Source of the DNA: Amazonocrinis nigriterrae CENA67
Lineage (GTDB): Bacteria; Cyanobacteriota; Cyanobacteriia; Cyanobacteriales; Nostocaceae
Direction of reading: 5' to 3'
NCBI RefSeq assembly: GCF_016056305.1
Contig: NZ_JAECZC010000037.1
Span: forward strand, 1-53,749
DNA length: 53,749 nucleotides
The position numbers were made by a program, and so were the translations under genes. Below are positions 27,926-37,035 of this stretch, piece by piece; position 1 is the stretch's first letter, and each line of letters starts with the position of its first letter. The notes below the pieces were generated by a model. It was not told the DNA's origin. It saw only the letters and a list, made by a program, of their open reading frames with translations, and searched no databases.

Positions 27926-28897
27926 ATGCTTCTCCAACCACAAGCCAACTCTATCCTAGGACATCCTTTTGAGCAGGATTTTATAAGGCAACGGGATCTT
28001 AGATTAACTCGTTTGGGAAAATTTCACTTCCGCAACTGATGTTTGAATAGTTACATCAGCATGAGTTATGGGATTTTGCGAAAAGTTGCGTGCGGTGAGG
28101 GGGTCGCAGTCTTGGCGGTTCCCGTCGATTGCGAACCCCCGAACCCGGAGGGGAGTTCCCCCCGTTGAGCAAACTTTTCAAGACGGATTTTGGCGAGGTA
28201 GTTACCGTCTTAGCGCCTTGCGTCATTAGTGCAAGCGTTGCGCGAGTCTTCTGAAGCTAAAAATAGCTGAACTGTTGGCTGAGTTACCCCCTCGGTCATT
28301 TATTTCTCAACTAATAGCTAAAGCCTACTAGTTCACCACGCAAATTTTGACTCTTGGAGACCGGGGAAAGGGAAAAGGGGAAAGGGAAAGAAATTAAAAA
28401 CATCCGCCCCTTTTCCCCTTACCCAATCCCTGTGCCTGTCAAAATCTTTTTGGCAGGCTACTACTTCAGTAGTTAGAGGGTGTGGGGTGTAGTGAGACTT
28501 TCTTCAGTTCCCATAAAAGCCACACCCTACCCCCAGTCTTGATGAGGGTTTCAGTACTTTCCGTGAAAAGTCAGGTCATGATGTCTGCATTAAACTTCTT
28601 GCAAAAGTACTAACGCCTGAAGTCACACTTATAAAAATTTATTATGCTTGACGACGTACAAAAACTTTTGTAAGAGGTCTAATATATAGCTTTGTGGATG
28701 AATGTAAACTAATTTGTAGATGTTTGCTGCACTGCAATTAATGTGATGTGGTCGTTCCTTATCATTGGTCATTAGTCATTTGTATTTACAAAGGACAAAG
28801 GACTAATGACAGCCATAAACAAAACGTTAAAAGCCACGTTATATGGACGAGGCTGAGATTGCAAACTTTAAGTGAGTGCAGCACTTTTTAATGTTTT
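27926..28897. other. Intergenic region, about 1 kb, repeat-rich
   Basis: No gene is supported. Contents: a G/C-rich palindromic stretch at about 28095-28165 (GGGGGTCGCAGTCTTGGCGG and related), similar in motif to the island at 49.6 kb; an AAAGGGGAAAGGG run near 28365; an imperfect inverted repeat around GCCTGTCAAAA / TTTTTGGCAGGC at 28434-28458; and a hairpin-like GTCATTAGTC...GACTAATGAC at about 28769-28809. Confidence 0.6.
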
Positions 28898-29077
28898 TTA
28901 ATATTGTTGAGGCCCTTTAGCATCACATTCTTTAGTCCAACACCGTTTAAGAAGTTGAATTCGCCAGCCGTGGGCAAAGCGCCGGGGATTCAACTCTAAT
29001 TTAGAATCGCGGCTAAACAAGGGTTGGTTAAGATACTGCCAAATAGGGAATTTAATTTTGTTGTTTTGTGCGGTCAT
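28898..29077 (-). CDS. Small basic hypothetical protein
   Basis: 59 residues if started at the ATG at 29077; the frame is open upstream to 29140. The composition is protein-like: KFPIWQYLNQPLFS, then LNPRRFAHGWRIQLLKRCW, rich in Arg and Trp. It has no membrane helix. I do not recognise a named family, and no ribosome-binding site is visible before the ATG. It could be a real conserved small cyanobacterial protein or a chance frame. Confidence 0.45.
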   Translation of the reverse strand: MTAQNNKIKFPIWQYLNQPLFSRDSKLELNPRRFAHGWRIQLLKRCWTKECDAKGPQQY

Positions 29078-29442
29078 AGGAGGAACAAGTAATATAAAAG
29101 CGTTGTGGCAGTAGTTGGCATTTTGTGTGAGAATTGCCACATACTGATTTTCTAGTTCAAGATGACATGATATTTATTCAATTGTCTTGGTGACAATTGC
29201 GGAATCTCACTTGAACTTTTCTACCACATTCGGGCTAGACCAAAAGATAGACTAAAAGTTCCTCAGTAGGTTGGCACAAATTAAGTTAAATCGTCAAGGT
29301 TGTCAGGGGTCAGTTTTCAGTTGTCAGTTTTCAGTGGTAAGGGTTTCGGCTATTTTGAAATTTTTTAACGTATTTTATGGTGGGCGTAATATCGTGTCCG
29401 GTTAAAGACTTATCATTTTTCAATCATCTTTGCGACACAGAC

Positions 29443-29472
29443 TGTAGGGGTGTACAGCTGTACGCCCCTACA
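29443..29472. terminator. Palindrome downstream of flv1
   Basis: A 30-base near-perfect palindrome, with arms TGTAGGGGTGTACAG and CTGTACGCCCCTACA (one mismatch). It lies 36 bases beyond the flv1 stop codon and may end the flv3-flv1 transcript. The motif also occurs as a dispersed repeat in cyanobacteria. Around it, 29141-29508 contains only heptamer STRR (about 29298-29340) and no gene. Confidence 0.6.
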
Positions 29473-29508
29473 AGGTATCTGTTGCTAAACCCTGGTCGTT
29501 AGAGCCTT

Positions 29509-31323
29509 TTAATAATGCGTCCCGGTTTTGCGATGGTTGATAGCAGTGACAGCATCAGGTTGGATTAATTTACCGTTGTCAACAGTTGCATATACTACCC
29601 AGTGGTCGCCGCATTCCATGCGTTGACTGACCGAACATTCAACATAAGCTAAAGCGTCGGTGAGAACTGTGCAGCCATTTTCGGCAACTGTGGTGCTAAA
29701 GTTGGCAAATCTGTCTTCGCCTGGCGCAAAACTCTTGCGGAAGTGCTTCATGTATTCGGAATGACTGCCTTCAGCTAAGATGTTGAGGGCAAATTTACCA
29801 CCTGGATACATGAGAGATTCTATTGCTCGGTCTTTAGCGATCGCAACTGTTAAACCTGGTGGATTAAAGGTTGCTTGAGATACCCAAGCGCCTAACATCC
29901 CTGTAGAAACATCTCCTTGCTTAGCTGTAATCACGCAAATTGAACCAACAATCCGACCGACAGCTTGTTCTGTGGGTGTAGCGGCTTGTTGTGGTACCCG
30001 TACTTTTCTAGCTTTTTTCAGTCCTTGGGCAAAGTCTGTACCAACTTCTTCGCAGAACTTGAGAGTGACATCATCGGGTTTAAACTTGACTTTGAGAGTT
30101 TCAAACCCAAACCGATAGCCAGCATCTCTAAGTTTACCTTCAATTAAATCAAAGGCTTCGCCACTCCAGCCATAGGAACCGAAAACGCCTGCAACTTTAT
30201 TGTTATCGCCTACTTTCAGAACGATACCCAAAGCTGTATGAATGGGGGTAGGTGCATGACCACCGATGGTAGGAGAACCGATGATAAAGCCATCTGATTT
30301 TTCTACCGCAGCTTGGATTTCATCAGGTGTAGCAAATTCGCAGTTGATTGATTGAACTGCGACTCCTCCTTTGGTTAGTCCGAGAGCGATCGCTTGAGCT
30401 AAAGTTGCTGTGTTACCATAAGCTGAGGCATAAAGTAACGCTACAGAAATCTCTCTGTCTCTTTGAGAACGACTCCATTCACCGTAAGCTTTGGTCAGTT
30501 CAAGTAAGCCAGTACGCACCAAAGGCCCGTGACCGACAGCATACATTCTCACCTGTAAATCTGATATCTTCTCCAAAGCTGCTTCCACATGGGGAGCTTG
30601 GGGAGCCATCAGACAATTATAGTAATAACGTTGGTCTTCCTTAAATGCTTCCCAGTTATCATCAAATACTTCATCGCCACAGATATGAGTTCCAAATAAC
30701 TTATCTGTGTAGAGAATTTGGGTTTGTTGGTCGTAGGTACAAAGTGCTTCCGGCCAGCGAGGACTGGGAATAGGCAAGAATTTTAAAACATGACCCTTAC
30801 CCAAATCTAGAGTTTCTTTCCCACGCATCGTTAAGATATTTAAAGCGTCATCTGGGAAAACTGCACGTAAATGAGTAGCAGTCAGAACAGAACAGACAAA
30901 GGTAATGTGTGGTGCTAATTCTAAAATCGCCTTGATAGTTGGCACGCGGTTGGGGCTAAAATGACCCACGATCACATAATCCAACTTTTTCAAGTTGATA
31001 GTCTCTTGCAATGCTTCCAGATAAATGCTGCTGAAGCTTTCACCAGGCGGGTCAATAATTGCGGTTTTATCACCTGCTATTAAATAGCAATTGGCGGTAG
31101 TACCTCTTTCTAATGCATATTCAATTTCAAACCGCAGACGTGACCAACTACGCGCTCTGAGGATTTTAGTGTTTGTAGCAATGGGAAGAACTTGTACGTC
31201 ACGGGGTTTGGAATCGATCATAGATTTACGGTTAAGTGTGGAAAAAAAATGGAAAAACCGGGTAGAGTGCGCCCAGTTTTTAGCAGATTGAATCAAGCCA
31301 GTCAGGGTGTTTAGGAGGCTCAT
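29509..31323 (-). CDS. flv1: Flavodiiron protein, Flv1 type
   Basis: 604 residues: beta-lactamase-like domain (about 45-290), flavodoxin domain (about 300-445) and C-terminal NAD(P)H:flavin oxidoreductase domain (about 460-600). In place of the diiron ligands HxExDH it has HFSPNR at 121-126, and LHWPD is replaced by SPRWPEA. Such ligand loss marks the Flv1/Flv2 group, which works as a heterodimer with Flv3/Flv4 to reduce O2 to water with electrons from the photosystem I side. It is preceded by flv3 on the same strand (184-base gap). The frame opens further upstream through STRR sequence; I reject that extension and start at the ATG at 31323. The start could also be the ATG at 31221. Confidence 0.93.
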   Translation of the reverse strand: MSLLNTLTGLIQSAKNWAHSTRFFHFFSTLNRKSMIDSKPRDVQVLPIATNTKILRARSWSRLRFEIEYALERGTTANCYLIAGDKTAIIDPPGESFSSIYLEALQETINLKKLDYVIVGHFSPNRVPTIKAILELAPHITFVCSVLTATHLRAVFPDDALNILTMRGKETLDLGKGHVLKFLPIPSPRWPEALCTYDQQTQILYTDKLFGTHICGDEVFDDNWEAFKEDQRYYYNCLMAPQAPHVEAALEKISDLQVRMYAVGHGPLVRTGLLELTKAYGEWSRSQRDREISVALLYASAYGNTATLAQAIALGLTKGGVAVQSINCEFATPDEIQAAVEKSDGFIIGSPTIGGHAPTPIHTALGIVLKVGDNNKVAGVFGSYGWSGEAFDLIEGKLRDAGYRFGFETLKVKFKPDDVTLKFCEEVGTDFAQGLKKARKVRVPQQAATPTEQAVGRIVGSICVITAKQGDVSTGMLGAWVSQATFNPPGLTVAIAKDRAIESLMYPGGKFALNILAEGSHSEYMKHFRKSFAPGEDRFANFSTTVAENGCTVLTDALAYVECSVSQRMECGDHWVVYATVDNGKLIQPDAVTAINHRKTGTHY

Positions 31324-31507
31324 GGGTTGCTGGCGGCGTGGGTGCAGGGGAGCAGGGGAACTTGGGGCCCCCACGACCGAAAGGGAGTGGGGATTAGGGG
31401 CACAGGGGAGCAGAGGAAGCAGAGGAGCAGGGGAGATGGGAGAATAACTAATGACAACTGACCACTGACCACTGACAACTGACCAATTCCCCATTCCCCA
31501 TTCCCAA
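31324..31507. repeat. flv3-flv1 spacer with STRR and purine-rich repeat
   Basis: The spacer holds a (TGACCAC/TGACAAC)n heptamer array at about 31450-31485 and GGAGCAGGGG-type runs. One frame happens to be open through it, which inflates the apparent length of flv1. Confidence 0.75.
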
Positions 31508-33226
31508 TTAGTAGTAATTTCCTACTTTGCGGTGGCGAACGGCTGTGAATGCATCGGGTTTGGATACACGACCTTCATCGACGGTGCAGTATAAAATCCA
31601 GTGGTCGCTGCACTCTATGCTGCTTTGTACTTCACATTCCATGTATGCTAAAGCGTCTGTCAAAATCGGTGAACCGTTTTTGGCGGTGCGGGTTTTGACG
31701 CCAGCAAAGCGGTCTGCACCAGGACGCAAGCGTTTGAGGAATTGCTTCTTCAGTTCTTGATAATTTCCTTCTTCCAGGACGTTGAGGACGAAGCGATCGC
31801 CTATTTGCATCATGGAATCAATGGCGCGGTCTTTGGCTACGGCAATCGTAAATCCTAATGGTTGCAAACTCGCTTGCGATACCCACGAAGCTAGCATGGC
31901 ACCTGACACATTACCTTTTTTGGTAGTAACAATATATAGTCCGCTGCTAATCCGTCCCAAAGCTTTTTCCATGTTGACATCAAGAGATTTGATCTGCTTG
32001 ATGTTGCGTTCTTTGACCAACAATTGTCCTAAGTCTGTACCGGCTTCTTCGCACAACTGATAGGTGGCGTCGGAGGGTACATCTTTAATGCGAATCGCTC
32101 CAAAGGCTTCTTTCACACCTAAATCGATAAATTTGCGCCGCAAGGTATCAATAGGTTCATCATCGCCGCCGTAAGATTCAAACAAGCCAACTACTTGTTT
32201 GTTCTTGGCCACGGCTAGTAGTGAACTAATACCAGCTTGAGCAGCAATAGCAGTACTTGGGGGCATTCCGATAATTAAACCAGATGCTCTACCTGCTAGT
32301 TCTTGGATTTCTTGTATACCAGCGGTACTGAGGTCGATAACTTCTGTGGCGACACCAGTTTTTTGGATGCCTTCAGCTATGGCCATAGCTAGCTGATCAG
32401 CATACCCGTATTCGGAAACATAAAACAAGCCGACAGTGGTCTCTGCCTTTGCTTGTCTGTGACTCCAACTTTGATAACACTCAGTTAGCACATCTAAATG
32501 ATGGTGCAACAGCGGGCCGTGACCGTTAGCAATAATGTTAATCTTGCCCAGTTCGTTCATTCTCTTCATGGCATTCAAGAGAGAACGAGCGTTGGGGCCC
32601 ATGAGACAGTCATAGTAAAATCTAAAGTCAGCTTCGATCGCCTCTAAGTCTTCGTCAAAGGTGCGTTCGTCACAGAAGTGCATCCCAAAGGCGTCGCAGG
32701 TGAAGAGGGTTTGGGTTTTGCGATCATAACTAAAGATGGTGTCTGGCCAGTGCAGGTTAGGCGCACTCACGAATTCGATTTCGTGTCCTTTACCAATGTT
32801 GATGCGATCGCCACTTTTCACAATCCGCTTAGAAAATGGATCATGTACCAAACCTTCCAAAAATTGCAGTGCAATTTTTGAAGCTAAAACAGTAGCTCTC
32901 GGTGCCAATTGCAGCACATCTTCTACTAAGCCGCTATGGTCTGGTTCTGTATGGCTGACAATAATGTAATCAATAGTCTTAGGGTTTACAAGTCCTTTCA
33001 GTGTGTCCAGATACAGCTGACGAAACTTCTGGTGAGAAGTATCAATCAAAACTGTTTGTTCGCCCCTAATTAGATATGAATTGTAAGTCGTACCGTTTTG
33101 CAGTCCGAATTCGATATCGAAGCGATCGCGATCCCAGTCAAGAGAGCGAATCGCTGTGGTGTTAGGGGCAATTTCTACAGTCTGTATAGTTAGCCGATGC
33201 TGAACGTTCTCTGCGATCGCTACCAT
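31508..33226 (-). CDS. flv3: Flavodiiron protein, Flv3 type
   Basis: 572 residues with the same three-domain order as Flv1. The diiron ligands are intact: SHTEPDH (91-97), NLHWPDT, CDAF and NGHGPL. The flavodoxin and flavin-reductase domains follow. Flv3 is the canonical-ligand partner of Flv1 in light-driven O2 reduction. It is encoded first, with flv1 downstream, as in the flv3B-flv1B pair of heterocystous species, where the B pair is linked to heterocysts. Whether this is the A or B pair needs a tree; adjacency hints at B. The ATG at 33226 gives the typical N-terminus. Confidence 0.93.
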   Translation of the reverse strand: MVAIAENVQHRLTIQTVEIAPNTTAIRSLDWDRDRFDIEFGLQNGTTYNSYLIRGEQTVLIDTSHQKFRQLYLDTLKGLVNPKTIDYIIVSHTEPDHSGLVEDVLQLAPRATVLASKIALQFLEGLVHDPFSKRIVKSGDRINIGKGHEIEFVSAPNLHWPDTIFSYDRKTQTLFTCDAFGMHFCDERTFDEDLEAIEADFRFYYDCLMGPNARSLLNAMKRMNELGKINIIANGHGPLLHHHLDVLTECYQSWSHRQAKAETTVGLFYVSEYGYADQLAMAIAEGIQKTGVATEVIDLSTAGIQEIQELAGRASGLIIGMPPSTAIAAQAGISSLLAVAKNKQVVGLFESYGGDDEPIDTLRRKFIDLGVKEAFGAIRIKDVPSDATYQLCEEAGTDLGQLLVKERNIKQIKSLDVNMEKALGRISSGLYIVTTKKGNVSGAMLASWVSQASLQPLGFTIAVAKDRAIDSMMQIGDRFVLNVLEEGNYQELKKQFLKRLRPGADRFAGVKTRTAKNGSPILTDALAYMECEVQSSIECSDHWILYCTVDEGRVSKPDAFTAVRHRKVGNYY

Positions 33227-33709
33227 TATTCGTCTCCGAGCGCAAATAAACAGTATTGTTTCTCTGCCCCCATTGTGCCTATAAATCTTTTTTAAAGTTG
33301 TAATGAAGAATATATTTCGGAAAATTCAACTTGTATCAATTATTGCTATTTTTTAGCATTGTTTTTAACTCGAAAAATCTCCTAAAATTTACTTTATCTC
33401 TAAGTAACACTTTTTAATTTTTGATATTTCTTGGCATAATTTAAAATCCCAAACATATCATACATAACTTATTTTATTTGACAAGCTTTTCGTAACAAAA
33501 AGCATAATTTACCTACCACTGTACCTCTATTTAATTTTGTGGGGTGTGTGATACCGTAGGATATACATTTCCTAATTTGGTATAAAATCAATTGCTTTAT
33601 ATAGATGAATTGAGATATTTTTACTTATTAACTAGAATAATCGCATCATTATTCTCAGTAGAAACCCTGTGAATTTAATTATAAATTTTGGGAACAATAG
33701 ATTTATAAA

Positions 33710-33760
33710 CCATGATTGAATCCTCTCCTCCAGAGCTTGCCAAGCAAGCTCTGGAGTTTT
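33710..33760 (+). ncRNA. Candidate small RNA ending at an intrinsic terminator
   Basis: There is no plus-strand gene upstream for more than 8 kb, yet a strong plus-strand terminator sits at 33728-33760. Just before it is the pyrimidine run CCTCTCCTCC, complementary to Shine-Dalgarno sequences, as in many regulatory RNAs that pair with ribosome-binding sites. A TATAAA at 33704-33709 or TAGATT at 33698-33703 could be the -10 box. The 5' end is a guess. Known cyanobacterial sRNAs (Yfr1, Yfr2, NsiR4, PsrR1) should be compared. Confidence 0.4.
33728..33760 (+). terminator. Intrinsic terminator
   Basis: Perfect 12-bp stem CTCCAGAGCTTG (33728-33739) / CAAGCTCTGGAG (33745-33756) with a five-base loop, followed by TTTTCTATTT. 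The T-tract is only on the plus-strand side, which sets the direction. Confidence 0.85.
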
Positions 33761-34058
33761 CTATTTCATACCATTTTAGATTCTGAAATAATTGCTATAT
33801 AAGCTTTTTAGCACTTTAACTGTTGCAATTATTTTTCAAATTACTAACATTAGCAAGCTAGTATCTGGTTAGAAATTTGGTTGAGTTACGTAAAAACCTA
33901 AATATCAGTAATTTTATATTTTTAATTTTTCAACATAATTACTAGTATTAATATTTTTAATTGTATCTTGATTAACAAAATTTTTAGTAGTTTTACCGCA
34001 CCACAAGTTAACTTTGTATGAATAAAAAGAATATATAGTTTCTCAATGTTTAAACTTT

Positions 34059-34466
34059 ATGTTTTTAAATAAATTCGCTAGTGTAGTCTCGGTGTTTACC
34101 GCAGGTGTAGGTATAGCCATCAATCTTTCATTTGGTAGAACAGCGATCGCTCAAACAACTAATACCAATCTTTATATTCAAGTAGGCTCTGATATTAATG
34201 GCGAGCCAATTATACTTGATTTGGCATCGGTTAAAGGAAGCGAGTATACACTCTTACGCAAGGATGGAGATGGTACAGCACAAACAACTCTGAGTGCTTC
34301 TTGTGTTCAGCATCGGTTGTTTTCCAAAAGATTTTCTTTTTACAACTCGGCTGGCAAATTGATCCGTGATGATAAAGCCAAGCGAGAGATTGTCCTCAAG
34401 CGTGGTACTCCTGAGAGTAACTCTATGGAGATTGTTTGCCAAGCAGGAGACAGTCGTAGTAAGTAA
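34059..34466 (+). CDS. Secreted hypothetical protein
   Basis: 135 residues with a signal peptide (FASVVSVFTAGVGIAI... TAIAQ, cleavage near residue 32). The mature part is about 100 residues and has two cysteines (SCVQH and IVCQAG) that could form a disulfide. The charged LIRDDKAKREIVLKRG stretch is notable. I do not recognise the family. It resembles small periplasmic proteins of cyanobacteria with no known role. The ATG at 34059 lacks a strong ribosome-binding site. It stands alone, upstream of a MITE-like repeat. Confidence 0.7.
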   Translation: MFLNKFASVVSVFTAGVGIAINLSFGRTAIAQTTNTNLYIQVGSDINGEPIILDLASVKGSEYTLLRKDGDGTAQTTLSASCVQHRLFSKRFSFYNSAGKLIRDDKAKREIVLKRGTPESNSMEIVCQAGDSRSK

Positions 34467-34574
34467 GGGGAATTGGGGAGCCATTGCGGTCTTGGGGTCT
34501 CCCCAAGTGGATCAAATGGCGTCATTGGGGATGGAAAGATGAGGGAGAGAATAACTAATGACCACTGACCACTG

Positions 34575-34714
34575 ATATCATGTCCGGCAAATTGCCCATA
34601 ATAAAAACACCCCACCCCCAACCCCTCCCCTTGGTAAGGGGAGGGGAGACAAAGCATCGCTTTGGCGGGGTGGGGTAAGCGCGGATATTAAGGGTAATTG
34701 AGCGGACATGATAT
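34575..34714. mobile_element. MITE-like element, 140 bp
   Basis: Perfect 12-base terminal inverted repeats ATATCATGTCCG (34575-34586) and CGGACATGATAT (34703-34714), extended by AATTGCCC / GGGTAATT with a short interruption. The interior has a second hairpin of CCCCTCCCC / GGGGAGGGG with a short loop. It is non-coding. Heptamer STRR copies flank it on both sides (TGACCACTGAC-type). A similar end, ATATCGTGTCCGG, occurs at about 29388-29400. Confidence 0.65.
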
Positions 34715-34817
34715 GACCACTGACAACTGACCACTGACCACTGACAACTGACATATTTGCAGAAACTTTTGTGAGATTTTATCGGTCTGATTCTCCAAAT
34801 TCTGTCATAAACCACTA

Positions 34818-36221
34818 ATGTTTTTTTCTACTCAGGGTGTTCCGGGATTGCCCGATTTAACACATCCAACAGAACTAATTCAGTTTGGAAACCATGTACT
34901 CAAAGCTTCTCTATTATTAGTCTTTTTAATCTTAGCTTTGGGAGTAGCGATCGCTGTTGTCAGTTTTGCCTTTCGTCGCCACCAACAAGAAGAAGCAATT
35001 TTTCTAGGCGAGTGGGCTATTCGCTACTCTCAACTATTACAAGGTTTGCAACATTTAACTTTGGTATTAGTTCTGTTGGTGGTGGGATTTTTTCTTTGTT
35101 CAACTTTAAGCAATCGCTATCACTACTGGGAACAGACAAAGGTGGCGCAAGTTGTTCAAAGTGTAGCTGGGGACAAACTAGAACAAATTGCGCCTCAAAT
35201 ACGCTATGTTACCAAGGAACCGATTACTTATAATACTCAAGTTAACGGCAAGATAGTTAGGGTAAGTGATACGCAACAGGTTAACCGCTTTCTGCCACTA
35301 GCTGGGTCGCAAGTTCAGGTAAAGCTTGACCAAAACACAGATGTTCAAGGTCGCAGTGCAGTTTATAAGGTAGATTATGGTGCTGATTACAAATTTGTCA
35401 ACCGACTCAAAGATATTAATAGTTTTTTCTTTGAAGCACCAATACCTAACGGCTACTCACTACTTGCTAACTATAAAGTAGAACGCGATCGCACTCGTTT
35501 AGAACCAATTAATCCAGGAAATTATAGCTTTTCCTTCCAGCTACAACCAGGGGAAGAAACTACCTTTCGCGTTACCTATGAAGCCAGAGGAGGGCCGCGT
35601 TGGGTTTACAGTACCGCAGGACAATTGTTATCTAACTTTCGCCTCACAGCAATTGCTAATTTTAGTTCTGTTGATTTTGCTAGTGGGATTGTACCGAATG
35701 AGATTAAAACTGATAGACGTAGCACTCAATTTACTTGGATATTTAATGATAATGTTTCGGTGAAAAATCCCTTTGGCGTATTTACTAACACTAATCCCAT
35801 TCGTAATACTGGCATTATTCCTCGTCTTTTATTGTTAGCACCAGCAATCTTTTTGTGGTGGATATTATTGTTATATTTATCCCTACCAATGAGTTTGAAA
35901 AATGTCGCGATCGCTGGTAGTATTTTCTTTGCTTGTTTGTTGACTTTAACTTATCTAAGCCGCTTCATGAATGCAGAGTTAGCTTGGACAATGATTTCGC
36001 TTGTGTTGCTAACCTTGAGTTGGGGGTTGGGGTTAACTCGCAGTGCTTCTTTGGCTGCGATCGTTTGTACCATCGCTGGTGCAGTATTACCAGTTTTGGG
36101 ATTATTAGTACCGTTTAGCGGTTTGACTCTCAGCGTCGCAGGTTTACTTTCCGCTATTTGGTTAGCGGTGCGTCATTGGTATGGCTGGTATGGTTTGCAG
36201 ATAGAAGATAGTAGAAAATAA
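34818..36221 (+). CDS. Multi-pass membrane protein with a large extracytoplasmic domain
   Basis: 467 residues. Two helices lie at about 28-52 and 78-98. A soluble region at about 105-325 contains repeated beta-rich stretches (RVSDTQQVNRFLPLAGSQVQV, YSFSFQLQPGEETTFRVTYE). Five or six helices follow at about 335-450. The layout, with helices at both ends and a big loop, recalls CreD-like inner-membrane proteins, but I see no decisive motif, so the function is unknown. The ATG at 34818 has no clear ribosome-binding site. It converges with the ABC ATPase gene at 36280. Confidence 0.75.
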   Translation: MFFSTQGVPGLPDLTHPTELIQFGNHVLKASLLLVFLILALGVAIAVVSFAFRRHQQEEAIFLGEWAIRYSQLLQGLQHLTLVLVLLVVGFFLCSTLSNRYHYWEQTKVAQVVQSVAGDKLEQIAPQIRYVTKEPITYNTQVNGKIVRVSDTQQVNRFLPLAGSQVQVKLDQNTDVQGRSAVYKVDYGADYKFVNRLKDINSFFFEAPIPNGYSLLANYKVERDRTRLEPINPGNYSFSFQLQPGEETTFRVTYEARGGPRWVYSTAGQLLSNFRLTAIANFSSVDFASGIVPNEIKTDRRSTQFTWIFNDNVSVKNPFGVFTNTNPIRNTGIIPRLLLLAPAIFLWWILLLYLSLPMSLKNVAIAGSIFFACLLTLTYLSRFMNAELAWTMISLVLLTLSWGLGLTRSASLAAIVCTIAGAVLPVLGLLVPFSGLTLSVAGLLSAIWLAVRHWYGWYGLQIEDSRK

Positions 36222-36279
36222 TGCCAACAAGAAGGGGGTGGGGTGTAGGGTGTAGTACGAATTAGTATTAGTGATTTTG

Positions 36280-36990
36280 TTATGCGGCTAAGTGGTTCAA
36301 GTCGGCTGGAGTCAAGTTTGAATGTACTACTTGACCATCGCGGAACCAAACTATGCGCTGGGTTTGACGAGCAACTTCTGGTTCATGAGTAACCATGATA
36401 ACCGTGATTCCACTAGCATTAAGTTCGCCGAAGATATCTAATACTTCTTGAGTTGTGCGAGAATCAAGGGCGCCGGTGGGTTCATCGGCTAAGAGGACGA
36501 CAGGACGGTTGACAATGGCACGGGCGATCGCTACCCTTTGTTGTTGTCCTCCTGATAGTTGCGTTGGTTTGTTGTTGAGGCGCTTTTCTAAACCGACTTT
36601 GATTAAAGCTTCCCTTGCGCGATCGCGTCTCTCTGCTGGGTTAACATCAGCATATACCATTGGCAACATCACGTTTTCTAAGGCTGTGAGTTGGGGTAAC
36701 AAATGGAATTGTTGAAACACAAACCCCAATTTCTTATTACGAATATGTGCCAAATCTTTATCGTTCATTTGTGCCACATCGATGTTATCTAGATAATAAT
36801 GTCCGTCACTGGGACGGTCTAGACAACCGATAATATTCATGGCTGTAGATTTACCCGAACCAGAAGGCCCCATAATTGAACAATATTCACCTTCGTGAAT
36901 AATCAAATTCACGTCGTTGAGTGCTTTGACTTCGGTTTCACCACTGCCGTAAACTTTAAAGATATTTTCTAAACGAATAATTTTTGTCAT
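36280..36990 (-). CDS. ABC transporter ATPase, MacB/LolD type
   Basis: 236 residues, the usual size of a stand-alone ATPase of the MacB/LolD/DevA type. Walker [11 protein letters not shown]-loop FQQFHLL, signature [14 protein letters not shown], Walker [14 protein letters not shown] and H-loop MVTHEPEVA are all present. It would power an FtsX-type permease such as the one at 38055-39272. The pair is normally adjacent, but here 1.06 kb with two broken genes lies between them. Together with the adaptor at 39413, it should form a tripartite export system, as DevBCA does for heterocyst glycolipids. Confidence 0.93.
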   Translation of the reverse strand: MTKIIRLENIFKVYGSGETEVKALNDVNLIIHEGEYCSIMGPSGSGKSTAMNIIGCLDRPSDGHYYLDNIDVAQMNDKDLAHIRNKKLGFVFQQFHLLPQLTALENVMLPMVYADVNPAERRDRAREALIKVGLEKRLNNKPTQLSGGQQQRVAIARAIVNRPVVLLADEPTGALDSRTTQEVLDIFGELNASGITVIMVTHEPEVARQTQRIVWFRDGQVVHSNLTPADLNHLAA

Positions 36991-37035
36991 TTGTTAGTTG
37001 TTAGTTGTCAGTGGTCAGTTGTCAGTGGTCAGTCA

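Larger units (their letters stand above)
33227..34058. promoter_or_regulatory. flv3 upstream region and orphan terminator
   Basis: About 830 AT-rich bases between the divergent flv3 and a secreted-protein gene, so promoters for both are expected. No ORF of note. The prominent element is the plus-strand terminator at 33728-33760, described separately. I searched by eye for GTA-N8-TAC (NtcA) and found no good match. Confidence 0.55.

Noticed and set aside
31324-31494. N-terminal extension of flv1 through GNWSVVSGQWSVV
   Set aside because: The extension is translated STRR and purine-rich repeat. The family N-terminus begins near the ATG at 31323 or later.
33541-33720. NtcA box (GTA-N8-TAC) upstream of the candidate small RNA
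   Set aside because: The closest strings (GTA-N5-TAC near 33556 and GTA-N8-GTG near 33658) do not fit the consensus spacing or bases.
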